From: Limisphaera sp.
Lineage (GTDB): Bacteria > Verrucomicrobiota > Verrucomicrobiia > Limisphaerales > Limisphaeraceae
DNA: 64,000 bases
Assembly: GCA_025057755.1 (NCBI GenBank)
Contig: JANWVC010000020.1
Coordinates: forward strand, 25,809 to 89,808
Reading direction: 5' to 3'
Under the pieces are notes generated by a model. It did no database searches, was not told the origin of the DNA, and saw only the letters and a program-made list of their open reading frames with translations. Positions 26,623 to 39,700 of this stretch are shown here, piece by piece. The stretch's first letter is position 1. Every line of letters begins with the position of its first letter. The translations under genes and the position numbers were made by a program.

Positions 26623-27215
26623 GCATGCAATCTTCGTTGGATCCTCAATCCGTGACAGATGCCAAGGCGGGTCAGGTGACTGTGCCCATGTGGCTGGTGG
26701 TGTTGTTGGCGGTTTTGGGTTATTGGGGGATGGTTTACTTTGATCACCATGGGGGCTGGTTCGACGCGCGCGTGTACGCTCCGTTCGCCTCCGTTTCGGT
26801 GGTGAACGAGTTGCAGCCGGTGTCCGGCGCGGAGGCTTTTGTGAATCGGGGACGTGCGGTTTATGAGACCACGTGTGCGCTCTGCCATGGATCGGATGGC
26901 CAGGGTAAGCCCGGTCAGGCGCCCCCTTTGGCGGGATCCGACTTTGTCTTAGGTCCGTCAGGGCGCTTGATTCGGATCCCGTTGCATGGTTTGACCGGGC
27001 CAATTGAGGTGCGCGGACAGGTTTGGAACCTGGCGATGCCTGCGATGGGGGCAGCTCTTTCGCCGGAGGATCTGGCAGCGGCGCTGACGTATATTCGTCA
27101 GGCATGGGGTAACAACGCCGGGCCGATCAGCGCCGCGGAAGTGGAGGCGGTAAAGGCGGCCACCGCGGGTCGGACTCTGCCGTGGACGGCTGCCGAGTTG
27201 AAATCGATTCAGTAA
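26619..27215 (+). CDS. CcoP-like membrane-anchored monohaem cytochrome c
   Basis: This 198-residue protein has one N-terminal helix (MWLVVLLAVLGYWGMVYF) and a single class I cytochrome c domain: CALCHGSDGQG at about residues 87-97, PPLAGSDFVL, the ligand methionine in MPAMGAALSPEDLAAAL, and a closing helix with TYIRQAWGN. True CcoP subunits have two haem domains, so this is at best a half-length relative. It overlaps the CcoO-like gene (ATGA at 26619) and ends the operon. The SNF2 gene converges on it after 46 bases with no clear terminator between. Confidence 0.85.
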   Translation: MSMQSSLDPQSVTDAKAGQVTVPMWLVVLLAVLGYWGMVYFDHHGGWFDARVYAPFASVSVVNELQPVSGAEAFVNRGRAVYETTCALCHGSDGQGKPGQAPPLAGSDFVLGPSGRLIRIPLHGLTGPIEVRGQVWNLAMPAMGAALSPEDLAAALTYIRQAWGNNAGPISAAEVEAVKAATAGRTLPWTAAELKSIQ

Positions 27216-27261
27216 CCTGTTCCGGTCACGGCATTGGGTTAAGATCCGTCGGGCCGAGCTG

Positions 27262-30200
27262 TTAGTCTTCTGCAAACAGGTATTCCAAATCATCCCGTGT
27301 GAGGCTTCGAGCGAAGCCCTGTTCGCCCAGGACATCGGCGATGGTTTGGGCCTTGCGTTGCTGCAGATCCCAGATTTTTTCTTCCACAGTGTGGGGTGCA
27401 ATCAGGCGGTAGGCATTGACGGTGTGGGTCTGGCCGATTCGGTGGGAACGATCAATCGCTTGGGCTTCTACCGCCGGATTCCACCAGGGGTCGTAAAGGA
27501 TGACGTAACTGGCGCTGGTCAGGTTCAAGCCGGTGCCGGCTGCGCGCAGGCTTAGGAGGAACACGCCGGGCTCGGCGTCGTTTTGGAAGGCTGCTACCAG
27601 CTCCTGACGGTTGCGCGTCTGGCCGGTCAGGATGTAGGTGGGAATGTTGTGTTGGCGGCATTCGGCCTCGAGAATCTGCAGCATTTGCACAAACTGGGAG
27701 AAGACCAGAACCTTTTGCCCTTCTGCCACGAGGGGATCGAGCAATTCAAAGAGGGTTTCGGTCTTGCCGCTTGGGGCGTCGCTGCCCACCAAACGGGGAT
27801 GGCAACAGATCTGACGCAAACGCGTCAGCGCGGCAAGGACATGCATTTTGCTTTTTTGGAGGCCCTCCGTTTCGATGGCGCGCATCACCTGATCTCGACT
27901 GCGCCGCAGCTCGGCCAAGTAGAGTTTTCGTTGTTCTTCGCCCAACGGGCAGTCGCGTCGTTGCTCGATACGATCGGGCAAGTCCTGGGCGACATGCTTT
28001 TTGAGGCGGCGCAGCATCAAGGGCCGGAGTTTGGCAGCCAGGCGGCGCCTTGCAATGCGCTGGGCGACCAGATTCTCCTCGCTAGGGCCGCCCGGCTCGT
28101 AGGTTTGGAGGAACTGCTCTTGCGTGCCCAAGTAACCAGGCTGGACGAAATCCACGATGCTCCAGAGGTCCAGCAGTCGGTTCTCCAAGGGCGTGCCTGT
28201 GAGGGCGAGCCGGTATTCGGCTTTAAGGAGTTTGACGGACTGAGTGACTTGCGCGCCTGGGTTCTTAATGAACTGGGCTTCATCAAGCACCAGGGCCCGG
28301 AAACTGAACTTCTGCAAGTCCTCCAAATCCCGGCGGAGCAACGCATAGTTCGTGACGATCAGATCATGCTGGGGAATTTGCCGACGTAGGTTGTGACGCT
28401 CGGCCCCGCTTTCGAGCACCAAAACGGACAGATCCGGCGTGAAACGCTCGGCTTCGCGCCGCCAGTTATGCAAAACCGAGGCCGGGCAAATCACCAGAGA
28501 GGGCTTGGTGATTCGCGGATGTTGTTCCTTGAGCCAGAGTAACCAAGCGAGCGTTTGGAGGGTTTTGCCCAGACCCATGTCATCGGCCAAGATGCCACCC
28601 AGCTTGAGCTGGCTCAGATGGCAGAGGAAGTCAAAACCGAGCTTTTGATAGGGCCGCAACTCGGCACGCAGGTTTCCGGGGGGAGCCTCTGATGGGACCC
28701 CGCGGAAAGATTGGAGCCTTTGCTGCAGTTCCCGAGCTTGAGGCGAGTCAACAAAACGCCGCAATTCGCCTTCACCCCAATGAGCGGCTTGTTGAAGCGC
28801 GACCTTGACCGGTGCGGCGACCAGGCCCTCCATGCCCAAATCAGCCATCACTTCGTGCGCTTCCTGAACGGCCGCAACATCGAGTTCGACCCAACCCGCG
28901 TTGGGTAGTCGGACATACCGTTGCGTAGCAGTAGCCAGACGTTCGATGTCTGCTTGGGTTAACTGCAGGCCTTCAGCTTCCCATTCGGCACACACGGACA
29001 ACCAGTCAATGCCGCTACCTCGCACCATAAGCCGGGGTCGGAGTCGTCGGGGCTGCAAGAACAGCCGATGAAACGCGGGGTTGCCCAGGTATTCAGCATC
29101 GGGCGGGCGCCTGGGCCAGGCTTGCGCCAAGACATTCAAAAAGTTTTCGTTTGGATCCCCTGTCCACAAGCCCGGCTCTGGGGAGAACCAATCCAGTTCT
29201 TTCAACCATTGGATGGCCGGCCCGAGGCGCGGATCGTCTAAAAGCTCCAAGCGGTCCGCTTGTGTGGCGGCACCCAGGCGGTGCCATTCCGTGCCGGTCC
29301 ACTTCCACAAGCTGCCGTCTTGTTCGCTGACGGCTTGCAACTGAAGGCGGATGGAATCGTCCAAAAGTTCAAAAATGAAGCGCGGCCGGGCACGGTGCAG
29401 CAGGAACAGGCGGTCCCAGGCGATATGAGCCGTGTTCCGCGCCTGACGAAGATGCTGAAGCAGTCGATGAGTGAGCTTTTGCACCGGAACGGCTCGGCGC
29501 ACGCTCCACTGAGCAAGCACGCCGGCGGGCGGCAGGTTTCGCAAGAGGTAAAAGTGGTGATCCGCCAGCACCAGCGGGGGCTGTTGCGCAAAGAAGCAGA
29601 GGTGTTCCAACGGGTGAGGACGATCCTGCGGATCGCGCAACCGGTAGGTCAGATGAGGCTCCCCCTGTAAGATTTCCACGTGGGGTTCCAGCTCAGCCAC
29701 ACGGCCTTCGAATCGGAAAGGTTTGCCATCGTCAGCCAACAATCGATCGGTGTTTCCCCAGCGGGCAAGCCAGTGTAAGAGATCCTGTCCCACTAAGACA
29801 AGGGAGTTCATCTCCTCCCGCCGCGGCTTGTAGGTTTGCGCAAGCCAGGTGATAAATTCCCAATCAGCCGGGGAAAAGAGTTCCTCTTCGTGGGCGGCGC
29901 GGGTATGGAGATCGAGGATCTCTTGGAGGCTGCGGATCCGTTCGCCTGTTCGAGGTCGGCTCAGCGCAAATTCGATGCGTAGTTGGTGTTGACCCGGTGC
30001 GTCCGTTCGCGGACAGGGTATGGCCAAGACGCGTAATTGCGCGCGAGGCTGGTCCAGCATTGCCGGTTTGGGCGGCGCCAGCCACTTCTCCAGCTCTTCC
30101 ACCAGGGCACGCTCTTGGGCGTCTTGCTCCGCCCGGGCGAAACGTTCTGCATTCGCAAAGGGCTGGAGTTCCGAGGGTAAGGAGCGTTTGGCTCGCAGGA

Positions 30201-30528
30201 AGAGAAAAGCCAGTCTTTCCAGCCGCGCGTGGTCACGGGCTTGCAACAGGTGATGCCACCAGTCGTCGCCCGGGAAGTCGCGTCGACTCAGATTCAACCG
30301 TTCAAAATAGTCCTCAAGCAACAACCAGGCGCGTTGGGCATCTGAACACGATGCGAACTGGCTGAGGATCTCTCGCCGTTCAGCAATCAGAGCCGGAGTA
30401 TCAGCCAGTTCGCGGCGCAGGTCAGCTAGTGCTCCATAGGCCTGCGACAAAACTGAATGATGCGCATCGTATTTGCTGCCCGCCGGACGGCGGGATCCAT
30501 TTCCACTCTGCGTGGCGCGTCTTGGCAT
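27262..30528 (-). CDS. SNF2-family helicase/translocase
   Basis: This is a 1088-residue Swi2/Snf2 ATPase, expected to translocate on double-stranded DNA and remodel protein-DNA complexes. The C-terminal 470 residues hold the motor: LRPYQKLGFDFL, Walker A DDMGLGKTLQTLAWLL, the DEAQ box (LVLDEAQFIKNP), LALTGTPLENRLLDLW, then lobe 2 with KVLVFSQFVQMLQILE, SLRAAGTGLNLT and motif VI AIDRSHRIGQ. The N-terminal 620 residues are Leu/Arg/Glu-rich and do not show a domain I can name; bacterial SNF2 proteins often have such a long, poorly conserved region. The ATG at 30528 is the first good start. It stands alone on this strand and no restriction or defence partner is next to it. Confidence 0.93.
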   Translation of the reverse strand: MPRRATQSGNGSRRPAGSKYDAHHSVLSQAYGALADLRRELADTPALIAERREILSQFASCSDAQRAWLLLEDYFERLNLSRRDFPGDDWWHHLLQARDHARLERLAFLFLRAKRSLPSELQPFANAERFARAEQDAQERALVEELEKWLAPPKPAMLDQPRAQLRVLAIPCPRTDAPGQHQLRIEFALSRPRTGERIRSLQEILDLHTRAAHEEELFSPADWEFITWLAQTYKPRREEMNSLVLVGQDLLHWLARWGNTDRLLADDGKPFRFEGRVAELEPHVEILQGEPHLTYRLRDPQDRPHPLEHLCFFAQQPPLVLADHHFYLLRNLPPAGVLAQWSVRRAVPVQKLTHRLLQHLRQARNTAHIAWDRLFLLHRARPRFIFELLDDSIRLQLQAVSEQDGSLWKWTGTEWHRLGAATQADRLELLDDPRLGPAIQWLKELDWFSPEPGLWTGDPNENFLNVLAQAWPRRPPDAEYLGNPAFHRLFLQPRRLRPRLMVRGSGIDWLSVCAEWEAEGLQLTQADIERLATATQRYVRLPNAGWVELDVAAVQEAHEVMADLGMEGLVAAPVKVALQQAAHWGEGELRRFVDSPQARELQQRLQSFRGVPSEAPPGNLRAELRPYQKLGFDFLCHLSQLKLGGILADDMGLGKTLQTLAWLLWLKEQHPRITKPSLVICPASVLHNWRREAERFTPDLSVLVLESGAERHNLRRQIPQHDLIVTNYALLRRDLEDLQKFSFRALVLDEAQFIKNPGAQVTQSVKLLKAEYRLALTGTPLENRLLDLWSIVDFVQPGYLGTQEQFLQTYEPGGPSEENLVAQRIARRRLAAKLRPLMLRRLKKHVAQDLPDRIEQRRDCPLGEEQRKLYLAELRRSRDQVMRAIETEGLQKSKMHVLAALTRLRQICCHPRLVGSDAPSGKTETLFELLDPLVAEGQKVLVFSQFVQMLQILEAECRQHNIPTYILTGQTRNRQELVAAFQNDAEPGVFLLSLRAAGTGLNLTSASYVILYDPWWNPAVEAQAIDRSHRIGQTHTVNAYRLIAPHTVEEKIWDLQQRKAQTIADVLGEQGFARSLTRDDLEYLFAED

Positions 30529-30769
30529 GGTACTGCGGTTCCAAGCGATCTTCTCCTACGTGTTCCATTATCACGGCACAAAACAAACCAGCGGGTCAAT
30601 CCCAAACCAAAGGTAGGCCGCACTCCAAACGAGCGACTGTCCTTGCAAGGTTCGACCGGCGTGCCGTACAGTAGTTCGGCACAGCGTCAACAGGTGCCGC
30701 GGTCACAAAGAGATTGAGCGGAAGGACGACGTAGGGCCTGGGGGCTCGCTCACCAGGACGTCAATCGGA

Positions 30770-33700
30770 ATGAACCACGACCAAGGTTGCTTGCTCCTAT
30801 CCAGTGTTCAAGCCCAAGTGACTCGAGGCTTCCAACATGGGTGGGTGAGCTGTTGGCTCGGATGGTGGTTGCTGGGCTGGGGGTTGCTCGGCTGGGCCTC
30901 GGGCCAGACCGCGCAAGGCATCCGACGTGAAGTTTGGGAAGGCATCCCTGGCAGTGCGGTCGCGGATCTGACCAATGCACCCGCGTTTCCGAACCAACCC
31001 ACCTCGATCTTTTGGGTCACTGATTTTTTTGAGGCGCCGGTCAATGCCTTGGAAAATTATGGTCAACGGATGCATGGCTACCTATCCCCGCCGGTGACGG
31101 GCGACTACACGTTTTGGATTGCCAGCGATGACCAGGGAGAACTGTGGTTGAGCACTGATGCCTCGCCGGCCAACCGTCGGTTGATCGCTTGGGTTTCCTC
31201 ATGGACGGACTCTCGACAATGGACCAAGGAACCGAATCAACAGTCTGCACCGATTCGGCTTGAGGCCGGTCGGTATTATTACATCGCAGCTTTGCAGAAA
31301 GAGGGAGGGGGCGGCGATAACTTGGCTGTGCGCTGGCTGCGTCCGGACGGCGTAGACGAGGAACCGATTCCAGCGCGCTATTTGATCCCGTTTGGCGTGA
31401 GTTTGAATCCGCCAGTGATTCAGCAGCAACCCACCAACACTGCGGTCATGGAGGGAGGTACCGCCGTTTTCAGTGTTCAGTTGGTGAACCCGGAGATGGT
31501 TGGCTACCAATGGCAGCGGAACTTTGTGACTCTGCCTGGGGCCACCGGCCCGGTTCTGCGGTATGGCCCTGTACAACTTGGGGATCACGGGGCGCAGTTT
31601 CGGGTGATTGCAACCAATAGCGCGGGCAGTGTGACCAGCGCTGTGGCTGTGCTTACGGTGACCCCGGATACGGTACCTCCTCAATTGGTGGCCGCACGCA
31701 ACGAAGGCCGGACACGGGTGCGGGTGTGGTTCAGTGAACCGATGGCTGCACCCGCAGCCCTTCAGCCTGCGAATTATCGACTGGATCGGGGGCGTAGCGT
31801 GCTTTCCGCTGAATTTGGTGAGAGTCCAAGCGTGGTGGTGTTGAGCACCTCGGCACTAAGCTATGGGGAAACCTACACTTTGACGGTTAGCAATCTGACG
31901 GATCGAGCTGCCACGCCCAACGCACTGCCGCCGGGTGCCGAAATTCGCTTCACGGCTTATGAATTTGTGCCGCAAGATATTGGTAATCCTGCGCTGCCCG
32001 GCCGAAGCCTAAGTGTAACTGGAGGAGTGGATGTTTTGGGCAGCGGCAACACGATTGGAGGTGTCTCGGATCAGTTCCATTTCGGCTGGCAGGAGTACCA
32101 GGGGGATTTCGATTTGGAGGTACGGGTGGCCGGTCTCACAGTGACTGATCCATTCGTACGTGCTGGATTGATGGCGCGGGAAAGCTTGGACCCCAACGCC
32201 CGTTTCGGGGCAGCGTTGGCTTCCTCGCCGCAACTGGGATGCTTTTTCCAAGCGCGCACAAGTGTGGGCGGCACAGCTTCCATCACTGGTCCACGAAGTG
32301 GGTTCCCTGTGAATTACCCGCACACTTGGTTACGGTTGCGTCGGACGGGTCAGACTCTCACCGGTTTTGCTTCATTCGATGGCCATATCTGGACCCAATT
32401 GGGAACTACTACACTGACGGGAATGTCCAACCGCGTGTATGTAGGTCTGGCCGTCTGCAGTGATAACACCAATGCTCTTGCATGGGGCCGTTTCCGGGAC
32501 TTTGGCAGCACACGCAGTCTGCAGACCGGCCCGTTGCGACGGACACGTGAACCGATCGGCCCGGCGAATCGTACGACGGGTATGATCTTTAGCGAGATTA
32601 TGTATCATCCGGCAGATCGCAACGACGGTCGCAACTTGGAATTTGTGGAACTCCACAATGCACGGTCGGTTTTTGAGGATCTGACCGGGTGGCAGATTGC
32701 CGGTGACGTTGAGTATCGGTTCCCGGATGGATTCATCTTGCAAGCGGGCGAGACCGTTGTGGTGGCAGCTAATCCTGAGGATCTACGAGCGGTTTATGGC
32801 ATTACCAACGTTTTGGGACCTTACACGGGCACTCTTCCCGATGACAGCGGCCGATTGTGGCTTTTGAACAATGCGGGCGCCATCCGCTTGGCTGTATCGT
32901 ACTCGGATCAACCCCCCTGGCCAGCCGCAGCGGATGGTGCGGGGCACTCTCTAGTATTGGTCCGACCGAGCTGGGGAGAGGAGGAGCCGCGTGCGTGGGG
33001 CGCGAGCGAGTTTCGGGGTGGTTCTCCGGGCGAGGTTGATCCGGAGGTTCCTGCACCCGAAAAGGCAGTGGTGATCAACGAGTTTTTGGCCCACACGGAC
33101 GATCCACAATTGGATTTTGTGGAGTTGTATAATCGTTCGAACCAGCGGGTGGACATGTCTGGTTGCGTGCTCACTGATGATCCAAGCCGTGCCCGATTCC
33201 GGATCCCGAATGGAACGTTCATTGAGCCCCGCGGGTTTCTCGTTTGGGACCAAAACCAGCTCGGATTTGCGCTGAGTGCCGCAGGGGAGACCTTGTATTT
33301 GGTGGCCTCCAATGGCTTGCGCGTGTTGGATGCCGTTCGTTTTGGAGGTCAGGAAAACGGTGTTTCCAGCGGTCGAACCCCGGACGGCAACCCAAACGTT
33401 CGCCGGTTGATGGTCCCCACCCCCGGCACGTCAAATGCAGGTCGCCGCCTCGAACCGGTGGTGATCAACGAGATAATGTACCATCCGATCACAGAGCAGG
33501 ATCAGGATGAATACGTGGAACTCCACAATTGGAGTAGCAGTCCTGTGGACGTGAGCGGGTGGCGCTTCGTCGAGGGCATTGAGTTCACCCTGCCGCAGGG
33601 CACCGTGCTCCCGGCTGGGGGTTATTTGGTCATCGCAAAGAATGTGGAGCGATTGCGGTCTCGCTATCCTCAGCTTCATGCGGGCAACAGTGTTGGCAAT

Positions 33701-36700
33701 TATGCGGGCCGTCTGAGCAACGGTGGGGAACGCTTGGCTTTGAACAAGCCCGACTGGGTGATGACCACCAATACGACGGGGCAGGTCAGCTCCAATCGAA
33801 TTTGGATCACTGTGGCCGAAGCGGTTTACGTCGATGGCAGTCGTTGGAGCCGTTACGCGGATGGCGGTGGTTCGAGCCTGGAACTGATCGATCCGCGAGC
33901 GGATCCGCTGCTGCCTTCTAGTTGGGTCGATAGTGATGAAACCGGAAAAGCACCTTGGACCACACTGGCTGTCACCGGCCGCTGGGACCATGCCAATGGC
34001 AACGTCAGTGCCAATCGCCTCTATTTAGGGCTGTTGGAAAACGGGGAGTGTTTGGTTGATGATGTAGAAGTCACGCCACTGGGGGGCGGGAACCTGGTCG
34101 CCAACGGGGGATTCGAAAGCGGCAGCACGGGCTGGTTATTTAGCGGTAACCACAGCGGCTCAATGGTGGTCTCTACCGGGGCTATTAGTGGCGCCAGTTG
34201 CTTGTATATTCGGGCTGCTGGCGATGTGGACACGGGCCCCAACGCCATCCGCACCGCTCTCACGGGCATCGCGGCGCCCAACAGCACGAATATCCTCCGG
34301 CTGAAGGCACGGTGGTTGGCTGGTTGCCCGCAAATCCTAGCACGTATTCGGGGAAACGGTGTAGAACTGGCCGGCAATTTGGTAGTGCCCCCCAACTTGG
34401 GCACGCCAGGTTTGCCGAATAGCCGTCGCGTGCCCAATGCCGGTCCGGCGATCTCCGAGGTCCAGCACGATCCGGCCTTGCCGGACGTGGGCGAGACCGT
34501 GCGTGTGACTTGCCGCGTAGCCGATCCAGATGGCTTGTCTGCCGTGCGTCTGCAATTCCGCGTTGATCCCGCTTCGTCGTTGACCACCGTTTCCATGGTA
34601 GACGATGGCACGCAGGGCGACGATCTGGCTGGAGACGGCGTCTACACAGCCACGATTGCGGGCCGCTCGGCGGGTACGTTGATTGCCTTTCGTGTCCTGG
34701 CTATCGATCGTAATGGAGCCACCAGCATCTTTCCGCCCCGTGCACCGCAGGAGGAATGTCTGATCCGGTGGGGGGATCCAGTGCCGTTTGGCACCTTTGC
34801 TCATTACCACCTTTGGTTCACCGCTGCCACGGCAGCCGCGCGTACTGCTGGATTGGATAACACGTGGCGTGATGCCACGTTAGTCTATGGACAGCACCGA
34901 GTGATATACAACGCTGGTTTCCGGGACAAGGGCAGTCCTTACCATGGGGGCCGGGGCGACCTTGCGGTTTGGACCTCAGGTGAAGAACCGTTGTTGGGGA
35001 CCCATCGCCGTGTGTTTGCGTCAACGGGCAATGGCGGCTCGGAAGCTACGGGCATCCGCAGCCAATTGGCTGCCTGGTATGCCCAGCAACTGGGCATTCC
35101 GTATCTGCATGCTCACTACATGCGTTTGTACTTCAACGGAGCTCTTTTCCGGCCTGATATTATGGAGGACCTGGAAGAGCCGGATCATGAGTATGCAGAG
35201 CGATGGTTCCCCGCTGACGAAACAGGGGATCTGTATAAAGTGGCCGTCTGGTTTGAATTTCAAGACAATAACAGCGACTTTAACGGCACCAGCGCTACCA
35301 TTGAACGGTTCGTCACCGTGGGCAATGAGTACAAGCTGGCGCGATACCGGTGGAACTGGCAACGACGCACCCGCGACGGTGACGCAAACAATTACCGTCA
35401 GTTCTTTGACCTGGTCAATGTCCTCAATGACACGAGTACCAACTATGTGCCCGGCATTCTCAACTTGGCTGATATGGAGCAATGGATGCGGGTGCTCGCC
35501 TACGACTTTGCCATGGGTAACTGGGATGCTTGGACTTACCGGGTGGGGCAGAACATGTATTTGTACCGGCCTTGGGGTCGGAAATGGGTCCTGATCCCGT
35601 GGGACATTGATTTCACCTTTGGCCTGGGCGATTCCACCAGCGCAGCCTTGCGCGGCGGCCATGACAATACCATGAATCGGGCTTATGTAACTCCGACGTT
35701 CCTGCGCATGAGCTGGCGGGCTTACCAAGATACCGTGAATGGACCGTTTCGATCCGATCGCTTCCAACCGCAAATCGATGCGCGCCGGTCCGTCCTGATG
35801 AAAAACGGTGTTACCGGTTTGACCCACCCGTCGGTCATCACTTCGTGGATTAATGGCCGCCGCGCCTATATCCAGAGCCAGCTGAATGCGGTGGATAACC
35901 CTACCTTTGCCATCACCTCCAACGCAGGCAATCACTTCACATCGTCCGTGCCATCGGTCACGCTGGATGGCGTGGCCCCCATCGCAGTCACAAGCGTGGA
36001 GGTCAACGGGAGAGCTGTGCCGGTGACATGGACCGGCCTTCGTACGTTTCGCGTCGTGCTCCCTTTGACGGGGCCGACCAATGTTTTGCAGTTTGTGGGC
36101 CGGGATCGAAAAGGGCAGATCATTCCCGGCGCCCAGGCCGGTATCACGGTTTATTATTGGGGTCAGCTGCCGCGGGTCGAAGACCATGTAGTGATCAACG
36201 AGATTCATTATTGGCCCCGAGTGGGGGAGGAAGGGTCGTCCTTCGTGGAGTTGTTTAATCGGTCCACTACGGCTAGTTTCGACCTGAGTGGTTTCCGGCT
36301 GCAAGGAGTCGGTTACACCTTCCCCGCTGGATCCATCTTTCCCCCAGGGGCGTATTGGGTTTTGGTGGCCAACCGCGCTCGTTTTGATGCGGTCTACGGA
36401 GGGAGCGTGCCGGTGTTCGATGTATACCCGGGTGGCTTGGATGATGATGGAGAGCGTCTTGCATTGTTCCGGCCCGGTTTGGAACCTGGCACCGAAGATC
36501 TCGTGACCGATGTTCGCTACCGGCCTGGGCCGCCGTGGCCGGCGGCTGCCGCCGGGGGTGGATCCTCATTGCAACTCATTGACCCCGCTCAGGGGAGCTG
36601 GCGGGTGGGGAATTGGTGGGCTCCGCCGACCAATCACCCGGGTCGCACGACCCCGGGCCGGGCCAACGCAGGAGCCGAGTCACTAGCACCGTTCCCCAAC

Positions 36701-39700
36701 GTATGGATTAACGAAGTGATGCCGGAAAATCTGACCGGTCCCACAGATGGCGCTGGTCAACGGGATCCCTGGATTGAACTTTACAATCCTTCTGAAACTG
36801 TGGTGGATTTGACCGGTTGTTATCTAACGGATGATTATAGCCAGTTGCTGAAATGGGCGCTGCCCGCTGGTGTGGTCTTAGGGCCGCGCCAGTTCCTGGT
36901 CATCTGGTGCGATGGGCAACCGGGGCAGAGCCGCTCCAACGAATGGCACGCCCCGTTCCGCATTGCCCCGGCTACGGGATCTCTGGCGTTAACCCGCCGG
37001 CAGGGCCTGGCGCAGGCCCCCGCAGTCATTGATTTTGTGGATTATGTCCAGCTCGGTCCGGATCGGAGTTATGGCAGTTATCCGGATGGCGAGCCACGTT
37101 GGCGCCGGCCCTTTGCGCGTGCCACACCTGGAGGGCCGAACAATCCTGAAATGCCTGTTGTTCAAGTGCGTTTGAACGAGTTCATGGCGTCCAACACGCG
37201 AACGATCGCAGATCCCGCAGATGGCGATTTTGACGATTGGTTTGAACTTCATAACGCAGGCACAAATGAGGTGGACCTGTCCGGATACTATGTGACGGAT
37301 AATCTGGCCGATCCCACGAAATACCGCATCCCACCGGGTTACCGAATCCCGCCAGGCGGCTTCCTCCTGGTTTGGGCCGATGAGGAGACTGCACAAAATG
37401 CCTCTGGATCAGGCTTGCATGTCAATTTCCGGCTTGCCCAATCCGGGGAAGCGCTGGGCCTATTTGCCCCCGATGGATCGGTGGTGGACAGTTTTTTGTT
37501 CGGGCCGCAAACAAGCGATGTTAGTGTGGGGCGCTTTCCTGATGGCGCAGAGTTGCCCCTCGTGGTGCTCACAAGTCCCACGCCCGGGGCTCCCAATCTC
37601 TTGGAAGGGGGAAATCGCCCCCCCGTGTTCGATCCTGTCCCGGATCAGATCGTGGACGAAGGTACAAGCCTCCGTCTGACGGTGCGGGCTGTGGACCCGG
37701 ACCCGGGACAGATGGTGCGGTATGAGTTGGGCCAAGGTGCACCTGCGGTGGCAAGTCTCGATCCTTATACCGGACTGTTGTCCTGGCTAACCGATGAGAA
37801 CGACGGTCCGGGACGTTACCGCTTTAGCATTACAGCTCGTGATACGGGTGTGCCGTCCCGATTGGCTGTGTTGTGGATGAATCTCGAAGTGCGTGAGGTG
37901 AATCAGCCACCCGCGTTCTCGGCAATTCCGGATGTGGCGATTGATGAAGGGGCGCTGCTCACTCTGATGCTGGAGGCATCGGATCCAGATCGACCATCCA
38001 ACCGGTTGACCTTCCGGTTGGTGGCGGGACCGGAAGGCATGGTTGTTTCCTCTGCAGGATTGCTTTCCTGGGCTGTCCCCCCTGGTCTCGGCGACCAGTG
38101 GTTTACCGTGGTGGCGGAGGTGACAGATGACGGCCTGCCTCCTCTGAGTGCCCGGTCGAGCTTCCGTGTGCACGTGCGAGATGTGCCCAATCCACCGGTC
38201 ATCCCCTTCCTGCCGCCTCAGCAAGTCAATGAGGGAGACATGTTCGACTTTACGGTGCCGGCTTACGATCCGGACCAGCCTCCCGCACCGCTCCGGTTCG
38301 GCTTGGATTTGGCACCGCTTGGTGCTTCGATCGATCCCGTGAGCGGGCGCATCACTTGGCCGACCACGGAGAGCGATGGACCGGGAAACCACGTGTTTGT
38401 CGTGCGTGTTACAGAGACTGTGCCACCCTTCGACAGCACCACTCGCGCGTTCAGTGTTTGGGTCCGCGAGCTCAATCAACCGCCACGATTTCGTCCGTTT
38501 CCGATTTTGACATTGCGAGAGGATCAAACCTTCGCCGTTCGGGCCCTGGTCACCGACCCGGACGAGCCTCCGCAGGCTTTGCAATTCAGCATACCGGGCA
38601 CACCGCCGTTACCCATTCAATTTGACGCAACCTCCGGGTGGCTGTATGGCACAATTCCGCGCGACTGGGGCACCACCAATGTTGACTTACCCGTCCGCGT
38701 TATGGACGACGGTCCGGGGAACTTGAGTTCGACGCAAATCTTGACCCTACGCATTCAGGCACGTCCGCACTTGGTTGTTCATGAGATTCATTATCGACCG
38801 GCCCAGCCGGGCACGGAGTTCGTGGAGATTCGAAATAATTCGGATCGCACCTCGGAATCTCTGGATCACGTTTTCCTGGTGGGTAGCAACCTGGTCTTCG
38901 CATTCCCGACGGGCACCCGCCTGAGGCCCGGCGAATTAGTGCTGGTGGTCCGAAATCGGAACGCTTTCGAAAGCGTCTACGGTGCGGGGCTCCCTGTGGC
39001 GGGGACCTGGAGCGGTTGGCTGGGAGCAGGCGGGGACCGACTCCAATTGGTGCGGTGGCTGCCGGGAGGAACGACCGAAATCCTGGACGAAGTCATGTAC
39101 GAGGCTGCTTTGCCATGGCCGCAAGCAGCCAACGGCGGCGGTGCATCTTTGCAGTTGATCGATCCCACTCAGGAGACCTGGCGTGTGGCCAACTGGGAGG
39201 CAGTCCCGCCCGCACCTGCCCAGCCGTGGTTACTTTTCAGCTATACTCAGCCATGGCGTTATGACCAGTCCGGAGTGGACCGTGGCACAACGTGGCGGAC
39301 AGCCGCCTACGATGACAGCGCTTGGCACGTTGGCCATGGACTGCTGTACGTGGAGGAAGGAGCATTGCCCGCCCCCAAGAGCACGCCCTTGAGTTTGGGG
39401 CGCACCACCTATTACTTCCGCACAACGTTCGATCATCCCGGCCCGATTCTTGGGACCCGCCTAATTGCGCGTTTGATCGTGGACGACGCTGTGGTGCTTT
39501 ACCTCAACGGCCAGGAAGCGTTGCGGGTGGGCATCAGCCCCGGAGTGAGTGTAGACTATAATACCCTGGCGGAACGCACCGTCGGCGACGCCGCGGTCGA
39601 AACATTTGAACTGGACGCTCGCCTGCTGCGTCGGGGCCGCAATTTTGTTGCTGCTGAAGTCCACCAGGTCAGTCTCACCAGTAGCGACATTGTTTGGGGA

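Noticed and set aside
27262..30528. SNF2 helicase as part of a defence system
   Set aside because: No nuclease, methyltransferase or other defence gene lies next to it on its strand; the neighbours are respiratory and surface-protein genes.
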